From: Microbacterium sp. Leaf159
GTDB lineage: Bacteria; Actinomycetota; Actinomycetes; Actinomycetales; Microbacteriaceae
Direction: 5' to 3'
Assembly (NCBI RefSeq): GCF_001423615.1
Contig: NZ_LMOU01000001.1
Coordinates: 107,138 to 171,137, forward strand
Length of the DNA stretch: 64,000 nucleotides
Both the position numbers and the translations under genes were made by a program. The notes beneath the pieces were generated by a model that saw nothing but the letters and a program-made list of their open reading frames with translations, was not told the DNA's origin and ran no database searches. This document shows positions 28,105 to 36,734 of the stretch, one piece after another (position 1 is the stretch's first letter; each line of letters opens with the position of its first letter).

Positions 28105-29310
28105 TCAGCGGCATCCGGCCGCGGCGTCGATATAGGACTGCGGCGGGTAGCCGTACGCCCAGACGCCGTTCGCGTCGTCCGTGAACCCCATGCTGATGGC
28201 CCACGCGGTGGCCCACTTCTCGATGCTGTCCTGCGTCGACGAGTCGTACATGTCCTCGCACTTCACGCTGATGGCGTGGCCGACCTCGTGCGCGACGAGT
28301 GCCTTGCTGCGATCGGCCGGCCACTGCTCGGCCACCGAGTTCGAGAGCTCGATCACCGCTCGATCGGGTTCATCCCACCACCAGGTCGTCAGGCCGCCCA
28401 TGCTCCCGTTCTCGCCGGCATTGTTCACGATCTGGTTCCAGTCGAACTCGAGCAGCACACCTGGTGCCAGCGACCGCGCATACGCCTCGATCTCGAGCCG
28501 CACGCCCTGCAGAGGACCGGCCTTCTCGCTCAGTTCCGCGCTCTCGGAGGCGACGACCTGTGCGGCGGCGTCCTGGAGAGCCACGAACGTGCTGACGGCG
28601 GAGTCGTCGAGAGCGGAGGCTCCGGCGGCAGTGGAGGCGGCGTCACGCAGTGCGATGACGTCGTCGTTCTTGGCGGAGACGTGAGCGACCTCGAACGAAG
28701 CGGCCGCGGTCGCAGCGGAGCCGAGGAACGCGAGACCGGCATCCGTCACCAGCGTCTCCGCCTCAGCGAGCGCGGGGGATTCCTCGGCGAGCTCGGAGTC
28801 GAGATCCTCGAGATCCTGGATGTCGAGCCGGAGTCCCTCTGATGCACCGAACAGCTCCCAGAAGAAGACGGGTTTCGAGCCTTCATCCGGCAGCGCGGTG
28901 TCGAGCACCTGATCGGCGGACGCCGAGGTGTCGGCGGCCTCGGTGATCGACGCCGCCAGCGCCTCCTTCGCGGTGGGGTCTGCGAGCACGCCAGAATCGC
29001 TGTCGAGCAGGAGGGTCGCGGTGTCGGAGGTCGAGACGAGCCGGTCGGACGAGAGCGTGACCTCTGCGATCGTGTCCTGAGCGGTTTCCCTCGCGCCGTC
29101 GAACTCCGCGCGCGTGTCGTCGTACCCGAGATTCGCGGTGATCTGCAGCGATCCCACGACCGCGACGGCGACGAGTGCGCCGATGATGCCGATGAGGAGT
29201 CCCGTCCTCCTCTTGCGCGGCCGCGGTGCCTGGGGGAACGCGCTCGCGATGTGCGCGGGGAGGACATGGCCTCCGGGTGAGGGCTCGGAGAAGTCGTGGG
29301 GAGCAGACAT
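28105..29310 (-). CDS. Membrane-anchored HExxH protein, putative secreted metallopeptidase
   Basis: A 401-aa protein with a cytoplasmic N-terminus (PRKRRTG), one membrane helix (LLIGIIGALVAVAVVGSL, ~residues 35-52), a long Ala/Asp/Glu-rich helical extracellular region, and a C-terminal domain carrying HEVGHAISVKCEDMY. The HExxH zinc motif is His341-Glu342...His345. A conserved Trp-rich patch (TTWWWDEPDRA) and a final CR-tail precede the end. It is either a signal-anchored peptidase or a degenerate relative; a third ligand was not identified. ATG at 29310 is used because GGAGGT lies upstream and earlier codons run into the tRNA terminator. Single-gene unit. Confidence 0.72.
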   Translation of the reverse strand: MSAPHDFSEPSPGGHVLPAHIASAFPQAPRPRKRRTGLLIGIIGALVAVAVVGSLQITANLGYDDTRAEFDGARETAQDTIAEVTLSSDRLVSTSDTATLLLDSDSGVLADPTAKEALAASITEAADTSASADQVLDTALPDEGSKPVFFWELFGASEGLRLDIQDLEDLDSELAEESPALAEAETLVTDAGLAFLGSAATAAASFEVAHVSAKNDDVIALRDAASTAAGASALDDSAVSTFVALQDAAAQVVASESAELSEKAGPLQGVRLEIEAYARSLAPGVLLEFDWNQIVNNAGENGSMGGLTTWWWDEPDRAVIELSNSVAEQWPADRSKALVAHEVGHAISVKCEDMYDSSTQDSIEKWATAWAISMGFTDDANGVWAYGYPPQSYIDAAAGCR

Positions 29311-29384
29311 TCGGTGGGGACCTCCGGTCGGGACCTGCGTATCTCGACTCTGCCAGAAGAACGCCCGCTGAACGGGAAAACGTC

Positions 29385-29412
29385 GAAGGCCCCCGCGTCT
29401 GCGGGGGCCTTC
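29385..29412 (-). terminator. Terminator of tRNA-Gly
   Basis: Twelve perfect pairs around a four-base loop (29397-29400), seven bases beyond the 3' end of the tRNA; on the minus strand it is followed by GACGTTTTCC. Confidence 0.8.
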
Positions 29413-29418
29413 GGAGTG

Positions 29419-29489
29419 AGGGGCTGACGAGAATCGAACTCGCATCATCTGTTTGGAAGACAGAGGCTTTACCACTAAGCTACAGCCCC
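29419..29489 (-). tRNA. tRNA-Gly (anticodon TCC)
   Basis: A 71-nt cloverleaf: acceptor GGGGCTG pairs with CAGCCCC, D arm TAGCTTAGTGGTA, anticodon loop CTTCCAA with TCC, T arm with GTTCGATTC. Discriminator base T. CCA is not encoded. Confidence 0.95.
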
Positions 29490-29528
29490 GTTGTCGGCCT
29501 GATCCGGGAGGACTGTGCCGACTCATCG

Positions 29529-29534
29529 ATCATA
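29529..29534 (-). promoter_or_regulatory. -10 box of tRNA-Gly
   Basis: TATGAT on the minus strand, 39 bases before the mature 5' end, facing the tRNA-Pro promoter. Confidence 0.5.
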
Positions 29535-29562
29535 GCGGACTGACGGAGGTGCTCGTGTCCGT

Positions 29563-29568
29563 TAGACT
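29563..29568 (+). promoter_or_regulatory. -10 box of tRNA-Pro (and tig)
   Basis: TAGACT 30 bases before the mature 5' end of tRNA-Pro. No terminator separates the tRNA from tig, so both may start here. Confidence 0.55.
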
Positions 29569-29598
29569 CGGTGGGGCTGAATCTGCATGCGGATTCCC

Positions 29599-29672
29599 CG
29601 GGGCGTAGCTCAGTTTGGTAGAGCGCCCGCTTTGGGAGCGGGAGGTCGCAGGTTCAACTCCTGTCGCCCCGA
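29599..29672 (+). tRNA. tRNA-Pro (anticodon TGG)
   Basis: A 74-nt cloverleaf: acceptor CGGGGCG pairs with CGCCCCG, D arm TAGCTCAGTTTGGTA, anticodon stem CCCGC/GCGGG with loop TTTGGGA (TGG), T arm GTTCAACTC. Discriminator A; CCA not encoded. Confidence 0.95.
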
Positions 29673-29734
29673 CATGGCTTCAACGGCCTGACAGCCGCGA
29701 TTCAGCGCGGAAATCACAAGGAGAGCACACCAGA

Positions 29735-31270
29735 ATGGCGAACAGCACCGTCGAGAAGCTGACCCCGACCCGGGTCAAGCTCAGCATCACGGTCACCCCC
29801 GACGACCTCAAGCCCAGCATCGCGCACGCCTACGAGCACATCGCTCAGGACGTTCAGATCCCCGGCTTCCGCAAGGGCAAGGTCCCCGCTCCGATCATCG
29901 ACCAGCGCATCGGTCGCGGCGCGGTCATCGAGCACGCGGTCAACGAGGGCCTCGACAAGTTCTTCCGCGACGCGACCGTCGAGCACAAGCTCCGCGTCGT
30001 CGGCCGCCCCGCCGCCGACATCACGCAGTGGCCGAACGAGAAGGACTTCTCGGGCGACCTGCTCGTCGACATCGAGGTGGACGTCCGCCCCGAGATCGAG
30101 ATCCCCGCGTACGACGGCATCACCCTCACGGTCGACGCCGTCGAGGCCGACGAGGCTGCTCTCGACGCAGAGCTCGAGAACCTGCGCGCCCGCTTCGGCA
30201 CGCTCGTTCCCGTCGACCGCCCCGCAGCGAAGGGTGACTTCGTCGAGCTCGACCTCGTCGCCACCATCGACGGCGCCGAGATCGACCGCGCCGAGGGCGT
30301 CTCCTACGAGGTCGGCTCCGGCGAGCTGCTCGAGGGCATCGACGATGCGATCGAGTCGCTCACCGCAGGCGAGGACACCACGTTCCGCTCCGCACTCGTG
30401 GGCGGCGACCACGCCGGCTCCGAGGCTGAGGTCTCCGTCACCGTCAAGGCCGTCAAGGAGCGCGAGCTCCCCGAGGCCGACGACGACTTCGCCCAGATCG
30501 CCAGCGAGTTCGACACGATCGCCGAGCTCCGCGCGAGCCTCGCCGAGCGCGTCTCGCAGCAGGGCGTCTTCACGCAGGGCTCCGCCGCACGCGACAAGCT
30601 CGTCGAGGCGCTGCTCGAGCAGATCGACATCCCCGTTCCGCCGAAGCTCATCGAAGACGAGGTGCACAACCACCTCGAGGGCGAGAACCGCCTCGAGGAC
30701 GACGTGCACCGCGCCGAGGTCACCGAGGCCAGCGAGAAGCAGTTCCGCACGCAGGTGCTGCTCGACACGATCGCCGAGCAGGCCGACGTGCAGGTCTCGC
30801 AGGAGGAGCTCTCGCAGTACCTCATCCAGTCCGCATCGCAGTACGGCATGGCTCCCCAGGAGTTCGTCGAGGCGCTGCAGTCGTCGAACCAGCTTCCCGC
30901 GCTCGTCGGTGAGGTCGCCCGCAACAAGGCCCTCGCGATCGCGCTCGGCAAGGTCAAGGTCGTCGACACGAACGGCAAGTCCGTCGATCTGTCGGACTTC
31001 GTCGTGACCGACGATGAGGCCGAGACCGAAGCTGCTGCCGACGAGAAGCCCGCCAAGAAGGCTCCGGCCAAGAAGGCTCCGGCCAAGAAGGCTCCCGCGA
31101 AGAAGGCCGACGAGGCCGAGGCCGCTGCGAAGCCGGCTGCGAAGAAGCCCGCTGCGAAGAAGGCTCCTGCCAAGAAGGCCGACGACGCCGAGGCCGCTGC
31201 GAAGCCGGCCGCGAAGAAGCCCGCTGCCAAGAAGGCTCCGGCCAAGAAGGCAGCCGACAAGGCTGAGTGA
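29735..31270 (+). CDS. tig: Trigger factor with a lysine/alanine-rich C-terminal tail
   Basis: Ribosome-bound chaperone and prolyl isomerase (511 aa). The ribosome-binding signature GFRKGKVP is near residues 44-51, the FKBP-type domain covers ~160-245 ([18 protein letters not shown]) and the C-terminal chaperone domain runs to ~430. Beyond that is a ~75-residue tail of [12 protein letters not shown] units separated by acidic stretches ([10 protein letters not shown]), including a perfect-register 72-base tandem duplication. Such histone H1-like tails are known on several actinobacterial proteins; typical trigger factors stop at 430-480 residues. ATG 29735 follows AAGGAG by nine bases. tRNA-Pro is directly upstream. 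Confidence 0.95.
   Translation: MANSTVEKLTPTRVKLSITVTPDDLKPSIAHAYEHIAQDVQIPGFRKGKVPAPIIDQRIGRGAVIEHAVNEGLDKFFRDATVEHKLRVVGRPAADITQWPNEKDFSGDLLVDIEVDVRPEIEIPAYDGITLTVDAVEADEAALDAELENLRARFGTLVPVDRPAAKGDFVELDLVATIDGAEIDRAEGVSYEVGSGELLEGIDDAIESLTAGEDTTFRSALVGGDHAGSEAEVSVTVKAVKERELPEADDDFAQIASEFDTIAELRASLAERVSQQGVFTQGSAARDKLVEALLEQIDIPVPPKLIEDEVHNHLEGENRLEDDVHRAEVTEASEKQFRTQVLLDTIAEQADVQVSQEELSQYLIQSASQYGMAPQEFVEALQSSNQLPALVGEVARNKALAIALGKVKVVDTNGKSVDLSDFVVTDDEAETEAAADEKPAKKAPAKKAPAKKAPAKKADEAEAAAKPAAKKPAAKKAPAKKADDAEAAAKPAAKKPAAKKAPAKKAADKAE
31097..31240 (+). repeat. Tandem 72-base repeat in the tig tail
   Basis: Two in-frame copies (31097-31168 and 31169-31240), each encoding a 24-residue unit of the form [25 protein letters not shown]. 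The copies differ at a few third positions plus one codon. Confidence 0.85.
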
Positions 31271-31287
31271 TCGAACACGATCTCTGG

Positions 31288-31321
31288 GAAAGGGGCGGAT
31301 GCTGCGGCATCCGCCCCTTTC
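31288..31321 (+). terminator. Terminator after tig
   Basis: Fifteen perfect pairs with a four-base loop (31303-31306); right arm ends in CCCTTTC. Confidence 0.85.
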
Positions 31322-31351
31322 TCGTAAACCGACGAGATGAGGAGCGAAGGC

Positions 31352-31849
31352 ATGACGAAGACCTGGGATGAGCGCATCGACGAGGTGTGGGCAGAGGCGA
31401 CGGGCGAAGAGGTCGGCGACGACACCATCGCCCGGATCGACGCACTCGCTGCCGAGCGCGGTACCGACGATGCGCGTGCGGAATTCGAGCGAGCCGGCGC
31501 CAGGGACTCCGCCGGTCGCCCGGCGGAAGCGGTCCAGCTGTACCGCCGCGCACTCGCTCTGGGCCTCGACGACGAGCATCGCCCGCAGTGCGTGATCCAG
31601 ATGGCCAGCTCGCTGCGCAACCTCGGCGAGTTCGAGGAGGCGCTCTCGGTGATCCGCGCCGAGGAGGAGCTGTCGTCGGACGGTCCGTATCGCGATGCCG
31701 TCGCCACCGTCCACGCACTGATCCTGGCGAGCTCGGGACGACCGGCGCACGGTCTGTCCGTCGCGCTGCTGGCTCTCGTCCCTCACCTGCCGCGGTACCA
31801 CCGCTCGATGACCGCCTACGCGCACGAGATCGCGGAACTCGACGCCTGA
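31352..31849 (+). CDS. Tetratricopeptide-repeat protein
   Basis: A soluble 165-aa helical protein. Three TPR-like helix pairs can be seen: DARAEFERAGARDSAGRPAE, then AVQLYRRALALGLDDEHRPQ with CVIQMASSLRNLGEFEEA, then LSVIRAEEELSSDGPYRDAV. These match the 'tetratricopeptide repeat' family of actinobacterial proteins of this length (TPR_5-like), which have no assigned role and are presumed adaptors. ATG 31352 is preferred over 31337 because GAGGAG lies nine bases upstream. Monocistronic between the tig terminator and the clpP promoter. Confidence 0.8.
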   Translation: MTKTWDERIDEVWAEATGEEVGDDTIARIDALAAERGTDDARAEFERAGARDSAGRPAEAVQLYRRALALGLDDEHRPQCVIQMASSLRNLGEFEEALSVIRAEEELSSDGPYRDAVATVHALILASSGRPAHGLSVALLALVPHLPRYHRSMTAYAHEIAELDA

Positions 31850-31892
31850 TATGCCGACGGCGAACACGGCCTGAGCGCCGCGTCGTCGCCGG

Positions 31893-31898
31893 TAGATT
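31893..31898 (+). promoter_or_regulatory. -10 box for clpP1-clpP2
   Basis: TAGATT, 32 bases before the clpP1 ATG, which has AGGAG (31921-31925) as ribosome site. Confidence 0.5.
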
Positions 31899-31930
31899 CG
31901 AATCACTGAAACACGGAATCAGGAGCTGAC

Positions 31931-32527
31931 ATGGCTGCAGAACCCCTCCTCGCTACGAGCGTCTTCGACCGACTGTTGAAAGACCGCATCATCTGGCTGG
32001 GATCGGAGGTGCGCGACGACAATGCGAACGAGATCTGCGCGAAGATCCTCCTTCTCGCCGCAGAGGACTCCGAGAAGGACATCTACCTCTACATCAACTC
32101 GCCCGGCGGATCGATCACCGCGGGCATGGCGATCTACGACACGATGCAGTTCGTCCCGAACGACATCGTCACCGTCGGAATCGGCATGGCCGCATCGATG
32201 GGTCAGCTGCTGCTGACCGCAGGCACCAAGGGCAAGCGCTACATCACCCCCAACGCGCGAGTGCTGCTGCACCAGCCGCACGGTGGCTTCGGCGGCACGT
32301 CGAGCGACATCCAGACGCAGGCGCAGCTGATCACGTCGATGAAGAACCGCCTCGCCGAGATCACTGCGGCGCAGACCGGCAAGTCGGTCGAGCAGATCAA
32401 CGAAGACGGTGACCGCGACCGTTGGTTCACCGCCGACGAGGCGCTCGAGTACGGCTTCGTCGACCACATCCGCGACTCGGCCACCGACGTCGTCGGTGGC
32501 GGCGGAACCGACCAGGACATCAAGTAA
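31931..32527 (+). CDS. clpP1: ATP-dependent Clp protease proteolytic subunit 1
   Basis: Serine peptidase subunit (198 aa) that works with ClpX or ClpC ATPases. The nucleophile Ser89 is in GMAASMGQ and the catalytic His114 in LLHQPHGG; the Asp lies in the following helix region. [11 protein letters not shown] forms the substrate channel. In actinobacteria ClpP1 and ClpP2 assemble into a mixed tetradecamer, and this gene is followed after 20 bases by clpP2, as expected. A matching ClpX is encoded ~5 kb away (38185-39453). Confidence 0.95.
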   Translation: MAAEPLLATSVFDRLLKDRIIWLGSEVRDDNANEICAKILLLAAEDSEKDIYLYINSPGGSITAGMAIYDTMQFVPNDIVTVGIGMAASMGQLLLTAGTKGKRYITPNARVLLHQPHGGFGGTSSDIQTQAQLITSMKNRLAEITAAQTGKSVEQINEDGDRDRWFTADEALEYGFVDHIRDSATDVVGGGGTDQDIK

Positions 32528-32547
32528 CGGAAAGCGAAAGGACTCTC

Positions 32548-33189
32548 ATGTACGCACCCACCTTCCGCTCTGCCGGCGACCTGCCCTCCAGCCGCTACGT
32601 GCTTCCTCAGTTCGAGGAGCGCACGGCTTACGGCTTCAAGCGCCAGGACCCCTACAACAAGCTGTTCGAAGATCGCGTGATCTTCCTCGGCGTGCAGGTC
32701 GACGACGCGTCGGCCGACGACGTGATGGCGCAGCTCCTCGTGCTCGAGAGCCAGGACTCCGAGCGTGACATCACGATGTACATCAACTCACCCGGTGGTT
32801 CGTTCACCGCGATGACGGCGATCTACGACACGATGCAGTACGTCGCGCCGCAGATCCAGACCGTGGTGCTCGGTCAGGCGGCATCCGCCGCCTCCGTGCT
32901 GCTCGCGGGCGGCCACCCCGGAAAGCGTCTCGCCCTGCCCAACGCCCGTGTGCTCATGCACCAGCCGGCGATGGGTGAGGCCGGACACGGTCAGGCGTCC
33001 GACATCGAGATCCAGGCGGCGGAGATCCTCCGCATGCGCACCTGGCTCGAGGAGACCATGGCTCGCCACACCGGCAAGCCGGTCGAGCAGGTCAACCGCG
33101 ACATCGACCGCGACAAGATCCTGTCCGCCGCCGAGGCGCTGGACTACGGCATCGTCGATCAGGTGCTCACCTCGCGCAAGCGCGTGTGA
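32548..33189 (+). CDS. clpP2: ATP-dependent Clp protease proteolytic subunit 2
   Basis: Second ClpP subunit (213 aa), with a ~20-residue N-terminal propeptide region ([19 protein letters not shown]) typical of actinobacterial ClpP2. Nucleophile Ser113 is in GQAASAAS and His138 in LMHQPAMG. It complements ClpP1; neither is fully active alone in mycobacteria. The ATG at 32548 is preceded by AAAGGA, eleven bases away. A strong terminator ends the operon. Confidence 0.95.
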   Translation: MYAPTFRSAGDLPSSRYVLPQFEERTAYGFKRQDPYNKLFEDRVIFLGVQVDDASADDVMAQLLVLESQDSERDITMYINSPGGSFTAMTAIYDTMQYVAPQIQTVVLGQAASAASVLLAGGHPGKRLALPNARVLMHQPAMGEAGHGQASDIEIQAAEILRMRTWLEETMARHTGKPVEQVNRDIDRDKILSAAEALDYGIVDQVLTSRKRV

Positions 33190-33203
33190 CGCACTGCTGT
33201 CCT

Positions 33204-33239
33204 GAAAGGACGTCGGCCCCTCGGGGTCGGCGTCCTTTC
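33204..33239 (+). terminator. Terminator after clpP2
   Basis: Seventeen-pair stem with two G-T pairs and a two-base closing loop; right arm ends CCTTTC. Confidence 0.8.
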
Positions 33240-33277
33240 TCGTGTGCGCGGCGAATGCGCGACCCTTCACCGGGAGA

Positions 33278-33293
33278 GTGCGCATATGAGCAC
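33278..33293. promoter_or_regulatory. Possible operator of the SorC-type regulator
   Basis: GTGC-N-CATATG-N-GCAC is a 16-base palindrome with one mismatched pair, 28 bases upstream of the -10 box TAAGCT (33321-33326), so near the -35 region. Confidence 0.5.
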
Positions 33294-33320
33294 ACGGGTG
33301 CGCGAACGGTGATTCCGCCG

Positions 33321-33326
33321 TAAGCT
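33321..33326 (+). promoter_or_regulatory. -10 box of the SorC-deoC operon
   Basis: TAAGCT, 20 bases before GTG 33347, with GGAGG (33337-33341) in the leader. Confidence 0.45.
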
Positions 33327-33346
33327 GGACGCGGAAGGAGGATGCC

Positions 33347-34282
33347 GTGGAAGAAGAACTCACCATGGTCCGCGTCGCCGAGCTGTACTACGACGAAGAC
33401 AAGACCCAGGACGAGATCGGGGCGCTCCTGAAGCTCTCCCGCTGGAAGGTGGGCCGTCTGCTCACTCAGGCGCGCGAGCGCGGCATCGTCCGGATCGAGA
33501 TCGTGCATCCGCGAGCTCGGCGCCTCGGACTCGAGCGCCAGCTCGTCGAGCGCCACGGCCTGAGGGCGGCAGTCGTCGTGCCCTCTCCCGACGGCGACGA
33601 CGGAACGCTCGAACGCGTCGCACAGGCCGCCGCCGACTTCCTCACCGCCATGCGTCCGGTTCCGCGGACGCTCGGCGTCAGCTGGGGGCGCACGCTCCGC
33701 GCCGTCGCCGAAGCGCTGCCCGACGGGTGGGCCACAGGCGTCACGGTCGTGCAGCTCAACGGGGGAGTGAGCCTCAACCGTCGCTCGGGCGGAGCCGCAG
33801 GTCTCGCCGTCACGATCGCCCAGCGCGCCTCGGGCCATGTGTCCCTTCTGCCGAGCCCGGCGATCCTCGAGCGCGTCGAGACCAAGCAGGCCATCGAGGC
33901 CGATCGCACGGTCGCCGCCGTCCTCGAGGAGGCCGCCGAGGCGCAGGCGTTCCTGTTCACGGCCGGTCCCTGCGACGCCACCTCCGCTCACGTCGAGAAC
34001 GGCTACCTCTCGGCGTCCGACGTCGAGGAGCTCGCCCGCCGCGGCGCCGTGGGCGACGTGCTCGGGCGCTACATCGACGCGGACGGCAACATCGTCGACC
34101 CCCAGCTCGACGCCCGGACGGTCGGAGTCGACCTCGGTCGGCTGCGCGCCGCGAAGCGCTCGATCTTCGTCACCGCGGGTGACGCCAAGCATGACATCGC
34201 GCGTACAGTCGTGACCAGCGGCCTGTGCAGCGTCCTGGTGACAGATGAGACCACAGCACGAGCATTGTTGGAGGAACAATGA
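33347..34282 (+). CDS. SorC/DeoR-type sugar-binding transcriptional regulator
   Basis: A 311-aa regulator with an N-terminal helix-turn-helix (AELYYDEDKTQDEIGALLKL followed by SRWKVGRLLTQARERGIVRI) and a C-terminal sugar-phosphate-sensing domain of the SorC family (LGVSWGRTL, FLFTAGPCDAT, GVDLGRLRAAKRSIFVTAG). In Bacillus, the SorC-family DeoR controls deoxyribonucleoside use through deoxyribose-5-phosphate. This gene runs directly into deoC (stop overlaps the deoC ATG), giving the same expected effector. A palindrome at 33278-33293 may be its operator. Start is GTG 33347; ATG 33365 is an alternative but is farther from the ribosome site. Confidence 0.87.
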   Translation: MEEELTMVRVAELYYDEDKTQDEIGALLKLSRWKVGRLLTQARERGIVRIEIVHPRARRLGLERQLVERHGLRAAVVVPSPDGDDGTLERVAQAAADFLTAMRPVPRTLGVSWGRTLRAVAEALPDGWATGVTVVQLNGGVSLNRRSGGAAGLAVTIAQRASGHVSLLPSPAILERVETKQAIEADRTVAAVLEEAAEAQAFLFTAGPCDATSAHVENGYLSASDVEELARRGAVGDVLGRYIDADGNIVDPQLDARTVGVDLGRLRAAKRSIFVTAGDAKHDIARTVVTSGLCSVLVTDETTARALLEEQ

Positions 34283-35280
34283 CGACCCAAGAACTCAGCC
34301 GCAGAGCGGCGGTGGACGTCCTCGGCGGTGAGCCGGACGACGCCACGCTCCGCCGCTTCCTGCACGGACTCCCCGGCGTCGACGCCGTCGGCCTCGAGCA
34401 GCGCGCTGCCGGTCTCGGCACGCGATCGATCAAGACGACGTCGAAGGCCTGGGCCCTCGACACCATCATCAAGCTGATCGACCTCACGACCCTCGAAGGC
34501 TCGGATACGCCGGGCAAGGTGCGGTCGCTGGTCGCGAAGGCCAAGAACCCGGATGCCGCAGACCCGTCGACCCCCAAGGTCGCCGCCGTCTGCGTGTACG
34601 GCGACATGGTCGGCGACGCGGTCGAGGCACTCGGTGCGCTGCACGGTGACCCGGACGACGGTCTGATCTCGGTCGCCGCGGTCGCCACGGCCTTCCCGAG
34701 CGGACGCTCGTCGTTGGCGATCAAGCTGGCCGACACGGCGGAGGCCGTCGCGGCCGGTGCCGACGAGATCGACATGGTCATCGACCGCGGGGCGTTCCTC
34801 TCCGGTCGCTACGGACTCGTGTACGACCAGATCGCCCAGGTGAAGGAGGCGTGCCGTCGTGCGGACGGCTCGTACGCCTCGCTCAAGGTCATCCTCGAGA
34901 CCGGTGAGTTGAACACCTACGACAACATCAAGCGCGCATCGTGGCTCGGCATCCTCGCCGGCGGCGACTTCATCAAGACGTCCACCGGCAAGGTGCAGCC
35001 CGCGGCCACCCTGCCGACGACGCTGCTGATGCTCGAGACGGTGCGCGACTGGCACCGCGGCACGGGGGAGCGCATCGGCGTGAAGCCCGCCGGCGGCATC
35101 CGCGCCTCCAAGGACGCGGTCAAGTACCTCGTCACCGTGGCCGAGACCGTGGGTGAGGAGTGGCTCCAGCCGCATCTGTTCCGCTTCGGAGCCTCGAGCC
35201 TACTGAATGACGTGCTGCTGCAGCGTCAGAAGCTCACCACCGGCCACTACTCCGGCCCCGACTACGTCACGATCGACTAG
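34279..35280 (+). CDS. deoC: Deoxyribose-phosphate aldolase
   Basis: Class I aldolase (333 aa) splitting 2-deoxyribose-5-phosphate into acetaldehyde and glyceraldehyde-3-phosphate. The Schiff-base lysine is Lys233 in GDFIKTSTGKV; VAAVATAFPSGRS and EIDMVIDRGAFLSG are family segments. It is the long actinobacterial form with ~80 extra N-terminal residues compared with E. coli DeoC. The two aldehyde-dehydrogenase genes that follow would oxidise the acetaldehyde, making a small catabolic operon under the SorC-type regulator upstream. Confidence 0.95.
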   Translation: MTTQELSRRAAVDVLGGEPDDATLRRFLHGLPGVDAVGLEQRAAGLGTRSIKTTSKAWALDTIIKLIDLTTLEGSDTPGKVRSLVAKAKNPDAADPSTPKVAAVCVYGDMVGDAVEALGALHGDPDDGLISVAAVATAFPSGRSSLAIKLADTAEAVAAGADEIDMVIDRGAFLSGRYGLVYDQIAQVKEACRRADGSYASLKVILETGELNTYDNIKRASWLGILAGGDFIKTSTGKVQPAATLPTTLLMLETVRDWHRGTGERIGVKPAGGIRASKDAVKYLVTVAETVGEEWLQPHLFRFGASSLLNDVLLQRQKLTTGHYSGPDYVTID

Positions 35281-35291
35281 GAGCCCCGAAT

Positions 35292-36734
35292 ATGTCATTC
35301 CTGGAATACGCTCCGGCACCGGAGTCGAAGGCAGTCCTCAACCTCAGGGACAGCTACGGTCTGTTCATCGACGGCGAGTTCGTCGACGGTTCGGGCCCGA
35401 GCTTCACCACCATCTCGCCCGCCGACGAGACCCGCATCGCCGAGATCGCGTCCGCGAGTGATGAGGACATCGATCGCGCGGTCGCCACTGCCCGTCGCGC
35501 ATACGACAAGACCTGGTCGAAGATGAGCGGTCGCGATCGGGGCAAGTACCTGTTCCGCATCGCCCGCCTCGTGCAGGAGCGGGCTCGTGAGCTCGCCGTC
35601 GCCGAGAGCCTCGACAACGGCAAGCCGATCAAGGAGAGCCGCGACGTCGACGTGCCTCTCGTCGCATCCTGGTTCTTCTACTACGCGGGCTGGGCCGACA
35701 AGCTCGACCACGCGGGGCTCGGAGCGAACCCGCGCGCGCTCGGCGTCGCCGGGCAGATCATCCCCTGGAACTTCCCGCTGCTGATGCTCGCGTGGAAGCT
35801 CGCCCCTGCCCTGGCCGCCGGCAACACCGTCGTGCTCAAGCCCGCAGAGACCACGCCGCTCACGGCGCTGATCTTCGCGGAGATCCTGCAGCAGGCCGAT
35901 CTTCCGGCGGGTGTGGTCAACATCGTGACGGGTGCGGGCGCGACCGGCGCTTCTCTCGTGCGCCACCCGGACGTCGACAAGGTGGCCTTCACCGGCTCGA
36001 CCGGAGTCGGCCGCGACATCGCCCGCGCTGTCGCCGGGACGAACAAGAAGCTCACGCTCGAGCTCGGAGGCAAGGCCGCGAACATCGTGTTCGACGACGC
36101 GCCCATCGACCAGGCCGTCGAAGGCATCGTCAACGGCATCTTCTTCAACCAGGGGCACGTGTGCTGCGCCGGAAGCCGGCTGCTCGTGCAGGAGTCGATC
36201 CACGACGAGGTCATCGATCGTCTGAAGAACCGCCTCTCGACCCTGCGTCTCGGCGACCCGCTCGACAAGAACACCGACATCGGTGCGATCAACTCGGCGG
36301 CCCAGCTCGCCCGCATCCGGGAGCTCAGCGACATCGGCGAGGCCGAAGGTGCAGAGCGCTGGACGGCCGACTGCGCGATCCCTGACAAGGGATTCTGGTT
36401 CGCTCCGACGATCTTCACCGGAGTCGAGGCATCGCATCGCATCGCCCGTGACGAAGTCTTCGGGCCCGTCCTGTCGGTGCTCACGTTCCGCACGCCTGCC
36501 GAGGCGATCGCCAAGGCGAACAACACGCCGTACGGTCTTTCCGCGGGCATCTGGTCGGACAAGGGCTCTCGCATCCTGGCGGTCGCCGACCGGCTCCGCG
36601 CCGGCGTGATCTGGGCCAACACGTTCAACCGTTTCGACCCGTCGAGCCCGTTCGGCGGTTACAAGGAGTCCGGATACGGCCGCGAGGGCGGACGTCAGGG
36701 TCTCACCGCGTACCTGAAGGGGGCCTCCGCATGA
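35292..36734 (+). CDS. Aldehyde dehydrogenase (ALDH superfamily), deoxyribose locus
   Basis: NAD(P)-dependent aldehyde dehydrogenase (480 aa, complete). The catalytic residues are Glu257 in LELGGKAANI and a CC pair at 291-292 in NQGHVCCAGSR, with PWNFPLLM and FTGSTGVGRDI forming the cofactor pocket. Position after deoC suggests oxidation of acetaldehyde to acetate. The stop overlaps the ATG of a truncated ALDH-like gene. Together the two products have ~760 residues, similar to the fused ALDH16 proteins, which pair a catalytic ALDH domain with a second ALDH-like domain. Confidence 0.92.
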   Translation: MSFLEYAPAPESKAVLNLRDSYGLFIDGEFVDGSGPSFTTISPADETRIAEIASASDEDIDRAVATARRAYDKTWSKMSGRDRGKYLFRIARLVQERARELAVAESLDNGKPIKESRDVDVPLVASWFFYYAGWADKLDHAGLGANPRALGVAGQIIPWNFPLLMLAWKLAPALAAGNTVVLKPAETTPLTALIFAEILQQADLPAGVVNIVTGAGATGASLVRHPDVDKVAFTGSTGVGRDIARAVAGTNKKLTLELGGKAANIVFDDAPIDQAVEGIVNGIFFNQGHVCCAGSRLLVQESIHDEVIDRLKNRLSTLRLGDPLDKNTDIGAINSAAQLARIRELSDIGEAEGAERWTADCAIPDKGFWFAPTIFTGVEASHRIARDEVFGPVLSVLTFRTPAEAIAKANNTPYGLSAGIWSDKGSRILAVADRLRAGVIWANTFNRFDPSSPFGGYKESGYGREGGRQGLTAYLKGASA

